Positions 1 to 7,839 of a stretch of 22,048 nt of DNA are shown in pieces. A model generated the notes under the pieces. That model was not told where the DNA came from, ran no database searches, and saw only the letters and a list, made by a program, of their open reading frames with translations. The stretch is taken from contig DDXR01000008.1 in NCBI GenBank assembly GCA_002347565.1, forward strand, positions 313 through 22,360, written 5' to 3'. The position numbers and the translations under genes were made by a program. Every line of letters starts with the position of its first letter. Within the stretch, counting starts at the first letter, position 1. Source of the DNA: a bacterium UBP2_UBA2255. Lineage in GTDB: Bacteria; Edwardsbacteria; AC1; EtOH8.

Positions 1-224
1 ACCGAGGACGTACGGTCCTCGGAAGTCCAGAAAGCGTCGTCCTCGGCGTACCGCTCCTCGTAGTAGGCGTCGACCAGCGGCATGTAGGAGTCGATCACCG
101 AGATGTCGTGACGGTGGCCGGCGTCCTCTAAGACGCGGCGGCAGACCTCGGAGACCGGCGGCGACGCGTAGAGCAGCGTGTTCCCGACGTCGAAGAACAC
201 GGCACGAAGCTTGGTGCCGCTCAC
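1..224 (-). CDS. HAD-superfamily hydrolase, N-terminal fragment
   Basis: The gene starts with GTG at 224 and runs off the left edge, leaving 74 codons. Residues 8-16 read AVFFDVGNT, followed by LL. This is HAD motif I in the DxGxT form, which carries the nucleophilic aspartate of phosphatases, phosphoglycolate phosphatase-like enzymes and dehalogenases. The rest of the fragment is the start of the helical cap (many Tyr, Glu and Asp). The GTG start overlaps the TGA of the upstream nitroreductase (GTGA), which supports the start and suggests translational coupling. The normal second Asp of DxD is Gly here (DVG), as in many HAD members of the 'DVGNTL' type. Motifs II-IV lie outside the window, so the substrate cannot be predicted. 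Confidence 0.75.
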   Translation of the reverse strand, partial: MSGTKLRAVFFDVGNTLLYASPPVSEVCRRVLEDAGHRHDISVIDSYMPLVDAYYEERYAEDDAFWTSEDRTSS

Positions 225-787
225 GTGAGGTAGGTCACCACATCGGTGTGGCGCTCGCGCTCGTGCGGCTCTTCGACGCCGTAGCCCAGCAGCACGAGCG
301 ATATGATCTCCCAGCCTTCTTTCACGCCGAACGCTGCTGAAAGACGATCGCGCACCCAGTGCGGTGATGAGATGCTGCACCCGCTCACACCCTTGGCGTA
401 CGCGGCAAGGAGTACGTTCTGAACGGCCGCACCCACGGAGACCGCGTAGTCGCGCGCCACGTTGCAGTCCTCTTCGATGAACGACGCGACACCGATGATC
501 ACGGGCGCCGCACCGAGGTCGGCGTAGAAGCGGGCGGCGTGCTCCACCGCGTCAGGGCCGAGGACGTCGATGTACTCCTCGAGATACGACGTCGTCATCG
601 CGATGACCTCGCCGACGTTCTTGCGTGCCTCGCCCGTCACCACGTGGAAGTGCCACGGTTGCGTGTTCATCCTCGAGGGGGCATACGTAGCCGAATCAAG
701 GATCTCCTCGATGAGCTCGTGATCGATCGGTTGTCCGTCGAACATACGGATCGAACGGCGACCGTGAATAGCTTCGAGCAACTCCAT
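221..787 (-). CDS. nitroreductase family protein (FMN-dependent)
   Basis: This 188-residue protein has the usual length of a single-domain nitroreductase. The N-terminal GRRSIRMF (residues 9-16) is the family's FMN-phosphate binding motif (RRSxRxF). APSRMNTQPW (about 36-45) is the conserved flavin-contacting segment. The C-terminal part has the GxxS(I/C)S segment and a final LLGYG followed by an acidic region, as expected. Members are NAD(P)H-dependent cytoplasmic dimers that reduce nitroaromatics, quinones or flavins; the real substrate is not visible. The ATG at 787 is preceded by a strong GGGAGGA ribosome site. The gene lies 64 bp downstream of the STAS/HATPase gene and overlaps the HAD gene by four bases, so these three may share a transcript. 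Confidence 0.9.
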   Translation of the reverse strand: MELLEAIHGRRSIRMFDGQPIDHELIEEILDSATYAPSRMNTQPWHFHVVTGEARKNVGEVIAMTTSYLEEYIDVLGPDAVEHAARFYADLGAAPVIIGVASFIEEDCNVARDYAVSVGAAVQNVLLAAYAKGVSGCSISSPHWVRDRLSAAFGVKEGWEIISLVLLGYGVEEPHERERHTDVVTYLT

Positions 788-851
788 CAGATATCCTCCC
801 TCGGAAGTCCGACCCCGCTCAGGATACCTAATCCGGCGGCCGATGACATCA

Positions 852-1652
852 CTACTCGTCAGCTGGCGGCGTCGATGAGCCGATGTGATGCACCAGCGTC
901 ACTGCGGTGCCCCCACCCGGCAGCCGCTCGAACTCGACTCTGTCCATGAGCGCCCGCATGAACATGACGCCGCGTCCCGACGACGCGTACGGGTCCCCAT
1001 CCGAGAACGCATCTCCGTCGAATCCCTCGCCACGATCCGTGATCACGATGACCACGCAGTCACTGTAGGCCGACACGGTGACGGATACAGGGTCTGCATC
1101 CCCCCGGGGCGACCCATGGCGGATGGCGTTGGCCAACGCTTCCCCCACCGCCACCCGGATGTCGAAGAACACGGGCTCGGGGATCGCGAGGGGCTCCAGG
1201 AGGTCACACACCTCCCCGCGCACCTTCGCCAACGATGCCGGTACCGCCGGAAACTCCAGCGTCCGCACCCACTCGGGCGCATCGGGCTCAGCCGACATGT
1301 CGAGCCGTGTGAGCGCTATCTCCGGGTCGGTGGCGGTAGAGATCGTCGGCGCAGCGATGATCAGCCCCGAGATGTCCAGGATTCGCGACACATTGCGATC
1401 GGCACCCGTGAGCACGAGTTGTCCCCGCCGGGGTCCGAGCGCGCGATTCGCCCAGACCAGCAGTCCCATCGCGGAGCTGTCCACATACGAGACATGCTCG
1501 AGGTCCAGCACGATGTTGGAGCACCCGCGATTCATCGCGGACTCGAGCGCATCGCGCACCTCGGGTACCGTCACGATGTCGATATCACCCTGCACACGCA
1601 CCACACAGGCGCTACCGTTGCCGTGGTGCTCAGTCGCGATCTTCATCGGCAC
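852..1652 (-). CDS. STAS + HATPase_c fusion (anti-sigma antagonist / anti-sigma kinase in one chain)
   Basis: The 266 residues hold two halves of a partner switch. Residues about 5-105 form a STAS domain like SpoIIAA/RsbV, with the phosphorylatable serine in VDSSAMG (Ser59). Residues about 130-255 form a GHKL ATPase like SpoIIAB/RsbW, with N-box EALANAIRHG (171-180), D-box DRGEGFD (206-212) and the glycine lid SSGRGVMFM (224-232). All key motifs look intact, so both halves could be active. RsbW and RsbV are normally separate proteins. The gene begins 30 bp after the SpoIIE phosphatase, which would be expected to dephosphorylate Ser59. The start is GTG at 1652 or ATG at 1646; neither has a strong ribosome site, and ATG1646 gives the MKIATEHHGN start. 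No sigma factor lies nearby, so the output is unknown. Confidence 0.88.
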   Translation of the reverse strand: MPMKIATEHHGNGSACVVRVQGDIDIVTVPEVRDALESAMNRGCSNIVLDLEHVSYVDSSAMGLLVWANRALGPRRGQLVLTGADRNVSRILDISGLIIAAPTISTATDPEIALTRLDMSAEPDAPEWVRTLEFPAVPASLAKVRGEVCDLLEPLAIPEPVFFDIRVAVGEALANAIRHGSPRGDADPVSVTVSAYSDCVVIVITDRGEGFDGDAFSDGDPYASSGRGVMFMRALMDRVEFERLPGGGTAVTLVHHIGSSTPPADE

Positions 1653-1682
1653 TCACTCACGCCGTCACGGGTCCACATCGGT

Positions 1683-4600
1683 TCACATTCCACTGGAGGA
1701 GTCCTCCGAAACGGCCTGACCGTCGTCACCATAGCGGACGACCAGAACCGCCGCGTCATCGCGCAACTCGCCGCCGGAGAAACGCTGCACCATCGAGAGA
1801 AGGCGCTGGGAGACGGCGCCGGCGGTGCCCCCGGGACGCAAAGCGCGCCTCAATCGGCCTTCTCCAAAGAACTGCGGGCCTCTCCGGGCCTCGGTCACAC
1901 CGTCCGTGTACAGCAGGAGTGTGCTGCCCGGAGAAAGCGTCACCTCGACCTCGTCCCACGATGTGTCTTCGACCGCCCCGAGTAGCGCACCGGTCGTTCC
2001 CAGCCTGTCGATGCGAGTGCTCCCGCGCGAGGTCTCGCGGAGAAGCGCCGGTGGATGCCCCCCATCACCGTACGTGAGCTTGCCCGTTGCCATGTCGAGT
2101 TGACCGACCCATAGCGTCACGATGCTCGTCGCATCGCCCGACTCGAGCAGCATCCGGTTGATCTCCTGGAGCATGCGTGCCGGTCCAACGCCGGCCGCGG
2201 CCATGCCCCGTACCGCGTACTTGATCATCGAGGTCTTCGTGGCCGCGACCACGCCCTTGCCACATACATCTCCGATGGCGATCGTCACGGGTCCACCCGG
2301 GGTAACGAACAGATCGTAGTAGTCCCCGCCGATGTCCGCGTCCGTTCCCGCGGGCAAGTAGACGCTGCTCATGTCGAGGCCGGAGATGCGTGGCAGACCC
2401 GAGGGCAGGATGCTCGACTGCAGCACCGAGGCGACATGGTGCTCCCGACTGAACATCGCGGCAGTGTCGATAGCCAGTGCCGCCTGTGCCGCGAACGTGC
2501 GCAGAAGATCCATTTCCTCGCTCGTGAACGCCGCCTCATCGCGCGCGAACACGACCAGGACACCGATACTCCGCCCTCTAGCCAGCAGCGGAACTGCCAG
2601 AAGCGAGGCAAGGCCCTGTGCGGATGCCGCGTTGAGCAGCCGGGTATCCGTGTGCCCGATTCGGTCATAGCGTTCGGGTTCACGTGTCTCAAAGACACGG
2701 CCGGGTACGTCTTCGCCGGGGCGGAACTCGATCTCGAGCATGTCGCGGTGGAGGATCCCTCTCGCCATCGGGACGGTGATCAGCTTGCGACGGGCGTCGT
2801 AGGTCATCAACATCACGGCATCGGCCGAGAGGATCTTCTGCACGACATCGAGCACACGGTTGAGCACCACGCGCGTCTGCAGGGATGAGCCGACCGCATT
2901 GGAGATGCGGAATATCGTCTCCAGATTGTCAGCGCGGTTCTTCGCCGCCTGGAAGAGGTACGCGTTCTCAAGCGCGAGGGACGCCTCGGCACCGATGGTC
3001 CGTGCCAGCCCGAGCCGCTTCATGCCGGGCACGAGCGACGGGCGCGAGGTCGTGCAGACGAGAAGACCGGCGCCCCGTCCCTGACACAGGAGCGGCGTCA
3101 TGAGTGCCGTGAGCGCGCCACGAGCCATGAGCGCCGCACTGACCTCGGGAGTCGCGTCATCGATCGCCACCTGCACGGGCTCGACGCTATCATCTCCACG
3201 GGCCAGGCTGACCCATGCCGAAGTCCAGAGCGAGCCAGCGGCAAACGCCTCGCCTGAGAGCCCGTAGAGTTCGGGATCGTCGAGGATGACGACGTCCGAC
3301 GTGTCGAAGCCGAGCAGGTCGGCCTCCGCGTCGGCCGCGAACTGGAGGGTCTCCTCGACCCCCACCGGCGACGCGGCGCGCTCGGCGATCTCCCGCAACG
3401 ACTCGGCCTCGCGACGCGACCGTCGCTCATTGTCGAACAGGCGGGCGTTCTGCAGCGCCACCGCCGCCTGGGCCACGAAGGAGCGCAGCGTCTCTCGCTC
3501 CCGTTCCGAGAAGGCGTCTCCCACGGTCCGCACCACGACGACGAGGCCGATGCAGTCACTCCCCGCCCACAGCGGTGCCACCATACCCGCAGCGACCGGG
3601 AGTCCGTGAAGCGCGAACAGGGGGTCATCGGCGACGTATGGTGCAGACACCGGAACACCCGTACCGAGGCACTCGGCCAACCACCCGGATGCCGGTATGG
3701 GGATGTGTACGTCCGGGACGTCCTCGAGCGCGCCGCGCGCGGCGATCAGATCGAGGTCACCATTCTCCGAGAGCAAGAAGACGTCCACGTCGGCGTGGTC
3801 GTACATGTGCGCGACAGCGGCGGCCACGTGCTCGAACAGCTCACCGCGGTCATCGGTGCGCGCAAGCAGCTCGACGGAGTCTGTCAGCCGATCGAACCGG
3901 GTCACCACGGCATTGAACGCATCGAGCAGCCGTCCGATATCGTCGTCGGATGTGACCCGCTCCGGCTCCACGCGGTCGCCGGCGGCGATGGCACGAGCGC
4001 GGCGCTCAAGCTGCCGCAGGGGCCTCGTGGATGCCGTCACCACAGAGAGGGCTCCCGCGAGGGCGACACCGAGCGCAAGGACCCAGCCGAGCAACCCAGG
4101 CCGCAAGGCGAGCCAGGTGTCGTGCCACGCGCGCGAGGCCGGTTCGAGGATGGCCACGCGCCATCCGAGGTCGTGTGGATCGGGTATCTCCGCGTAGCTG
4201 CCTACGACGGTACGCGTGCCCTCGATGCTGACGCGGCCCCTACCGGCAAGCGCGTCATCGGGAGTGATCTTTACCGCGGCCGGGTCGATGGCGCCAGGCG
4301 CAATGCTGGCGAACACGGGTATACCCTGGCTGTCGAACAGGACCGCGATGGGTCCTCCCGGAAGCTCCGCCGTGCTTGCAAGTTCGCCCTCGATCAGTGA
4401 GGTTCGAACGCGAACCGCCAGCAAGCGCATCGTGCCGTCCGGCATCGGAACGGTGTGTACGGCCCAGAGCCCTCCCCTGGAACCGGTGGATGAGGGTACC
4501 CACACGATGGTGCCGACGTCCTCGGAGAGCTCGAGGGCGCCGAGGACCGCGAATGATTCGCTATCGAGCGTCTCGTTCGGCCAGGCGACCGGCGTCGCGG

Positions 4601-4934
4601 TGGCCTCACGCAACAGCGCGGCGCCCTCGATGAATCCGGTATCATCGAGCGCGATCCCGGCGAGTGCCCTTCGGATCCCGCCCTCCTCCTCGCTCGTCAG
4701 CGCCGGATCGAGGGCCACACCACCCATCTCCGCATGGATCGCGGCAAGACGACTGCCGATGCGGGCGACCAGAACGTCGCCGTAGGCTGCGTGTCTGGCC
4801 GATATCTCACGGGAAGCCATGCTGTAGACGCCGGCTGCGGACGTCCCGATGAGCAGCACCGTCGTGCTCACGACGATGAGCGCCGCGAGGACCAGCAGAC
4901 GGTTGGTGAGTGTGAAGCGCTTGCGCGCCTTCAT
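1683..4934 (-). CDS. membrane-anchored SpoIIE-family PP2C phosphatase with HAMP and three GAF domains
   Basis: This is a 1083-residue sensor phosphatase. TM1 is about residues 13-35, an extracytoplasmic Cache-like sensor about 36-275, and TM2 about 278-300. A HAMP linker follows (about 301-353), then three GAF domains (about 360-498, 510-660, 670-825) and a SpoIIE/RsbU PP2C domain (about 840-1070). Metal-binding acids are present: GGDYYD (869-874), GDVCGKG (888-894), YTDG (1009-1012) and DD at 1059-1060. The family dephosphorylates STAS anti-anti-sigma proteins on serine, and the next gene encodes exactly such a domain. The input would be an external ligand through the Cache-like region, modulated by cytoplasmic GAF ligands. 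The ATG at 4934 follows GGAGG at about 4 nt. The GAF calls are by pattern; the second is the most divergent. Confidence 0.92.
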   Translation of the reverse strand: MKARKRFTLTNRLLVLAALIVVSTTVLLIGTSAAGVYSMASREISARHAAYGDVLVARIGSRLAAIHAEMGGVALDPALTSEEEGGIRRALAGIALDDTGFIEGAALLREATATPVAWPNETLDSESFAVLGALELSEDVGTIVWVPSSTGSRGGLWAVHTVPMPDGTMRLLAVRVRTSLIEGELASTAELPGGPIAVLFDSQGIPVFASIAPGAIDPAAVKITPDDALAGRGRVSIEGTRTVVGSYAEIPDPHDLGWRVAILEPASRAWHDTWLALRPGLLGWVLALGVALAGALSVVTASTRPLRQLERRARAIAAGDRVEPERVTSDDDIGRLLDAFNAVVTRFDRLTDSVELLARTDDRGELFEHVAAAVAHMYDHADVDVFLLSENGDLDLIAARGALEDVPDVHIPIPASGWLAECLGTGVPVSAPYVADDPLFALHGLPVAAGMVAPLWAGSDCIGLVVVVRTVGDAFSERERETLRSFVAQAAVALQNARLFDNERRSRREAESLREIAERAASPVGVEETLQFAADAEADLLGFDTSDVVILDDPELYGLSGEAFAAGSLWTSAWVSLARGDDSVEPVQVAIDDATPEVSAALMARGALTALMTPLLCQGRGAGLLVCTTSRPSLVPGMKRLGLARTIGAEASLALENAYLFQAAKNRADNLETIFRISNAVGSSLQTRVVLNRVLDVVQKILSADAVMLMTYDARRKLITVPMARGILHRDMLEIEFRPGEDVPGRVFETREPERYDRIGHTDTRLLNAASAQGLASLLAVPLLARGRSIGVLVVFARDEAAFTSEEMDLLRTFAAQAALAIDTAAMFSREHHVASVLQSSILPSGLPRISGLDMSSVYLPAGTDADIGGDYYDLFVTPGGPVTIAIGDVCGKGVVAATKTSMIKYAVRGMAAAGVGPARMLQEINRMLLESGDATSIVTLWVGQLDMATGKLTYGDGGHPPALLRETSRGSTRIDRLGTTGALLGAVEDTSWDEVEVTLSPGSTLLLYTDGVTEARRGPQFFGEGRLRRALRPGGTAGAVSQRLLSMVQRFSGGELRDDAAVLVVRYGDDGQAVSEDSSSGM

Positions 4935-5004
4935 TCGGCCTCCAGAGTACCCGCGCTCCGGGAACCCATCCTAGAGCACGGTACCCCCGTCGGCAACGAG
5001 CCGA

Positions 5005-5730
5005 CTAGCCGCCCAGCTTCGGGATGAACATCGAGAGCCACCCGACGACCGGTCCGATCCAGCCGGTCAGGATGAGCAGGCCGAGGATCATGAGGATGAT
5101 ACCGGCGACGCGATTGATGATCAGCGTGTGACGATTCAACCAGTTCAGCACCGGCTTCACGCGACCGAGCAGGAGCGCGACAAGGATGAAGGGGATGCCC
5201 AGACCGAGCGAGTAGACCGCGAGCAGAAGCGCGCCACGACCGACCTCGGCGCTGTTGGCGGCGACCATCAGGATCGAGCCGAGCACCGGGCCCACACAGG
5301 GGGACCAGCCGAAAGCAAAAGCCATACCCATGAGAAGCGCAGCGAAGCTGCCGAAACGCTTCGCCTTCTGCATCTCGAAACGCGCCTCACCGTACAGCCA
5401 CGGCACCTTGATGATGCCGAGCATGAAGAAGCCGAGCAGCAAGATGATGGCTCCAGCGACCTTCTCGAGCACGGAGCTGTACTGGCTCAGGAACGACCCG
5501 ACCGCCGATGCCGACGCGCCGAGCGCAACGAACACGATGCTGAATCCAAGGACGAAGAGCAGTGACGGGATCAGGATCGCCGAGATCTTGCGGTTCTCAT
5601 CGGTGAGTTCGGCCGTCGTCATGCCAGTCATAAAGGCGACATAGCCGGGGATGAGCGGAAGAACGCACGGGGACAGGAACGTGATGAAGCCGGCCCCTAA
5701 GGCGGCGAACAAAGAAGCGGTCTCGCTCAC
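5005..5730 (-). CDS. ccdA: CcdA-family transmembrane thiol-disulfide transporter
   Basis: The 241-residue protein has six hydrophobic segments, as in CcdA, the DsbD core. Two symmetrical motifs, LSPCVLPLIPGY (19-30) and WSPCVGPVLG (142-151), hold the redox cysteines Cys22 and Cys145. The family moves electrons from cytoplasmic thioredoxin across the membrane to extracytoplasmic thiol proteins, for cytochrome c maturation or metal handling. The start is GTG at 5730; the ATG at 5735 is out of frame. A G-run (about 5739-5746) serves as ribosome site. No thioredoxin-like partner (ResA/CcsX) is nearby. The HMA gene upstream and a CsoR-like operator in the promoter suggest a metal-linked role rather than cytochrome maturation. 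The gene symbol marks the family; orthology is not proven. Confidence 0.88.
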   Translation of the reverse strand: MSETASLFAALGAGFITFLSPCVLPLIPGYVAFMTGMTTAELTDENRKISAILIPSLLFVLGFSIVFVALGASASAVGSFLSQYSSVLEKVAGAIILLLGFFMLGIIKVPWLYGEARFEMQKAKRFGSFAALLMGMAFAFGWSPCVGPVLGSILMVAANSAEVGRGALLLAVYSLGLGIPFILVALLLGRVKPVLNWLNRHTLIINRVAGIILMILGLLILTGWIGPVVGWLSMFIPKLGG

Positions 5731-5767
5731 GGTTCATCCCCCCCCACGACGTCTGCTATGGCAATCA

Positions 5768-5797
5768 TTTATACCCCGAGGGGGTATCCATCGTCCA
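5768..5797 (-). promoter_or_regulatory. candidate sigma-70-type promoter of ccdA
   Basis: On the minus strand, TGGACG (5797-5792, 4/6 match to the -35 consensus) is followed after 18 bp by TATAAA (5773-5768, 5/6 match to -10). The -10 is about 40 bp from the ccdA GTG. The CsoR-like palindrome fills the spacer and abuts the -10, so a bound repressor would block RNA polymerase. The promoter lies after the HMA stop codon, so ccdA may have its own metal-responsive transcript as well as read-through from upstream. Confidence 0.55.
5771..5787. promoter_or_regulatory. CsoR/RcnR-like operator palindrome
   Basis: The 17-bp sequence is a perfect inverted repeat: ATACCCC, spacer GAG, GGGGTAT. The form (TACCC...GGGTA with G/C-tract centre) is that of operators bound by CsoR-family copper repressors. 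It sits in the spacer of a candidate ccdA promoter and 32 bp after the stop of an HMA metal-binding protein gene, so context agrees with copper or a similar thiophilic metal. No CsoR gene is in the window; the regulator would be encoded elsewhere. Confidence 0.65.
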
Positions 5798-5818
5798 GTG
5801 CCGCTGCGGCGAGACCGG

Positions 5819-6043
5819 CTACTCCGAATCGAGTGCCGCCCCGTATCCGGCCTTGGTGATCGTCGCGATGATCGCCTCAGGACCGGTGACGTCGTCGTCG
5901 TATACGACCTCGGTGAGGCCGGTCCGATGGTCGGACATCACGTCGGTCACACCGTCAAGGTCGCTGACGTCCATCTGTATCAACATCGAGCACGACGGGC
6001 AGTGCATGCCCGTGGTCACGAATCGGCGCGTCTTCATCGTCAT
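5819..6043 (-). CDS. HMA-domain metal-binding protein (CopZ/MerP-like)
   Basis: The 74-residue protein is a single ferredoxin-like HMA domain. The metal site is GMHCPSC (residues 12-18, Cys15 and Cys18). It differs from the commonest GMTCxxC only by His for Thr, a variant seen in HMA proteins linked to CcdA or copper systems. There is no signal peptide, so a cytosolic chaperone that hands Cu(I) or a similar soft metal to a membrane partner is likely. The ATG at 6043 overlaps the TGA of the upstream zinc-ribbon gene (ATGA) and follows a strong GGGGGAGG ribosome site, so the two are coupled. CcdA follows 88 bp downstream. Confidence 0.9.
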   Translation of the reverse strand: MTMKTRRFVTTGMHCPSCSMLIQMDVSDLDGVTDVMSDHRTGLTEVVYDDDVTGPEAIIATITKAGYGAALDSE

Positions 6044-6390
6044 GCCGGGACCTCCCCCTTCTGAGGGCTACTGGGTTCGTCGACCATCGCACCGCAGTAC
6101 GGACACATGCGCCACGCACCGTGTACCTCACGCGCGCACTCGGGACACGCGAACCGCTCGACCAGGTGGTCGGCGTGGTCTGCCTCTCGCCTGACCTGAC
6201 GGGCCAGCGCACGACCAGCGATGAGCATCACAGCGATCGACATCGTGAGCACTGCGCCGCCGGCAGGTGTGAGGATCGTACATGCCGCATCCTCGGCGCC
6301 GTGATTGACCAGTGCGACCGTCATCGCGGTGATGGCCGACAGCGCCAGCGCCAGTGCGATAAGGGTTCCGTAGGGTCTGACGCGCTTCAC
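6040..6390 (-). CDS. small membrane protein with C-terminal zinc ribbon
   Basis: The 116 residues hold two hydrophobic helices (about 8-28 and 42-62) and then a basic-acidic linker. A four-cysteine zinc ribbon follows, CPEC (Cys82, Cys85) and CPYCG (Cys96, Cys99), facing the cytoplasm if both helices span. No family is recognised. The start is GTG at 6390, with CGGAG 7 nt upstream. It is the first gene of a set with the HMA protein (4-bp overlap) and ccdA, so it may bind or sense the metal handled there. A near-perfect sigma-54 promoter lies about 40-57 bp upstream of the start. Confidence 0.75.
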   Translation of the reverse strand: MKRVRPYGTLIALALALSAITAMTVALVNHGAEDAACTILTPAGGAVLTMSIAVMLIAGRALARQVRREADHADHLVERFACPECAREVHGAWRMCPYCGAMVDEPSSPQKGEVPA

Positions 6391-6430
6391 TCGATGACTC
6401 CGGCTGCCGGATGCGTGACACCGTCAGAAG

Positions 6431-6447
6431 TGCAATCCCTGTGCCAA
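6431..6447 (-). promoter_or_regulatory. sigma-54 (-24/-12) promoter ahead of the zinc-ribbon/HMA/ccdA genes
   Basis: On the minus strand the sequence reads TTGGCACAGGGATTGCA. The consensus TTGGCACG-N4-TTGCA is matched at every position except the final G of the -24 block, and GG and GC are separated by the required 10 nt. The predicted start is near 6421, which leaves about 30 nt of leader holding the ribosome site of the zinc-ribbon gene. The element begins 31 bp after the stop of the NtrC-family activator gene, which would be its natural regulator. Confidence 0.72.
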
Positions 6448-6477
6448 CGTCAGGCCCCGGGGTGACCACCCATCGGA

Positions 6478-7839
6478 CTACAGACCGTAGCGCTCCATGC
6501 GCGCCTCGAGGGTACGCGTGGTGAGTCCGAGCAGCTTGGCCGCCTTGGGCACGGCTCCCCCCGCACGCTCAAGCGCCTGCCTGACCAGGTCGAGTTCGGT
6601 CTCCTCGAGGTCGATGCCCCCCTCGGGCAGCACGAAGCACCGGCTGCCCGCATCGACGATCCCCGCCCCCAGGCGCACCTCGGCGGGAAGGTCCTCGGCC
6701 TCTATCACGTCGCCGTGCGAAAGGATCGTTATGCGTTCTATGGTGTTCTCGAGCTCGCGCACGTTGCCGGGCCACTGGTACGCCACCAGCGCCTCCATCG
6801 CCTGCGCGGAGATCGTGCGCGTCCCCGCACCGAACTTGTCCATGAAGTGGGCGACGAGCGGCGGGATGTCCGCCGTCCGCTTCCGCAGTGGCGGGATGGT
6901 GAGTGGAACGACGCTCAGACGGTAGTAGAGGTCCTCGCGGAACGCGCCGGACTTGACCGCCGACTCCAGATCGATGTTGGTGGCCGCCACCACGCGGATG
7001 TCGACCTCGACCGGCGTCGTCCCGCCCAGCGGGTAGAACGTGCCCTCCTGCAGCACCCGCAGCAGCTTCACCTGCAACACCAATGGCAGGGTTGCGATCT
7101 CGTCCAGGAAGATCGTTCCCCGGTCGGCCCGCTGGAACAGCCCCTGCTTGCTGCCCACGGCGCCGGTGAAAGCACCCCGCACGTAGCCGAACAGCTCCGA
7201 CTCCAGCAGGTTTTCCGGGATGCCGCCGCAGTTCAGGGGCACGAACTTTGCCTGGCGCCGCTTGCTGTTGAAATGGAGGGCCCGGGCCACCAGTTCCTTG
7301 CCGGTGCCGCTCTCGCCCTGCACCAGCACCGTGGTCGAGGTATCGGACACCTTGCGGATCAGGTCGAATACCAGCATCATCGGCTTGCTCTTGGCGATGA
7401 TCTTCTCGAAGCCGTAGCGCTCGTCCAGGGTCTGATGCAGGTATTTGTTTTCCGACAGCAGGCGGGACCGTTCCAGTCCCTTTTCCACGGTCAGCTTCAC
7501 GCTGTCGACATGGAGCGGTTTCTGCAGATAATCGTAGGCGCCGGACTTGATCGCCTGCACCGCGGTTTCGACCGAGGCGAAGCCGGTGATCACGATCACC
7601 GAGGCGTCGGCGTTCTGCTCGTGGATGCGCGCGATCAGGTCCAGCCCGAAGCTGTCCGGCAGGTGCATGTCCAACAACACCACCGGATACTCCTGCCGCT
7701 TCAGGGCGGCCATGCCCTGCTCGCCGGTCGCCGCCGCGGTGACGTGGTACCCCCCCGTCTCCAGGATCTGCTGCAGCAGCAGGCAAACCGATTGGTCATC
7801 ATCGATGATCAGGATACTGCCAAGCGAGGCGTCCATCAT
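6478..7839 (-). CDS. NtrC-family sigma-54-dependent response regulator (possibly chimeric)
   Basis: The 453 residues show the full NtrC layout. The receiver domain (about 8-120) has Asp15/Asp16 in the acid pocket, phospho-acceptor Asp57 (LLDMHLPDS), Thr85 and Lys107. The AAA+ domain (about 147-375) has Walker A GESGTGKE (175-182), the sigma-54-contacting GAFTGA loop (222-227) and Walker B GTIFLDE (241-247). A Fis-type helix-turn-helix lies at about 412-453. It should activate sigma-54 promoters when phosphorylated by the overlapping kinase gene (ATGA). GGAGGG abuts the first ATG (7839), so the second ATG (7836) may be the real start. Codon use changes abruptly near residues 272-304: the N-terminal part uses CTG/CGG, the C-terminal part CTC/CGC with ATA. 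The C-terminus may therefore come from another genome. Confidence 0.9.
   Translation of the reverse strand: MMDASLGSILIIDDDQSVCLLLQQILETGGYHVTAAATGEQGMAALKRQEYPVVLLDMHLPDSFGLDLIARIHEQNADASVIVITGFASVETAVQAIKSGAYDYLQKPLHVDSVKLTVEKGLERSRLLSENKYLHQTLDERYGFEKIIAKSKPMMLVFDLIRKVSDTSTTVLVQGESGTGKELVARALHFNSKRRQAKFVPLNCGGIPENLLESELFGYVRGAFTGAVGSKQGLFQRADRGTIFLDEIATLPLVLQVKLLRVLQEGTFYPLGGTTPVEVDIRVVAATNIDLESAVKSGAFREDLYYRLSVVPLTIPPLRKRTADIPPLVAHFMDKFGAGTRTISAQAMEALVAYQWPGNVRELENTIERITILSHGDVIEAEDLPAEVRLGAGIVDAGSRCFVLPEGGIDLEETELDLVRQALERAGGAVPKAAKLLGLTTRTLEARMERYGL

Noticed and set aside
885..1985. Plus-strand open frame of 366 codons opposite the STAS/HATPase and phosphatase genes
   Set aside because: Spans two real genes on the other strand and has a compositionally biased, motif-free product.
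4989..5005. Hairpin GTCGG/CCGAC just after ccdA
   Set aside because: Five-bp stem, and the minus-strand tail is GGGGG rather than a T-run, so not a terminator.
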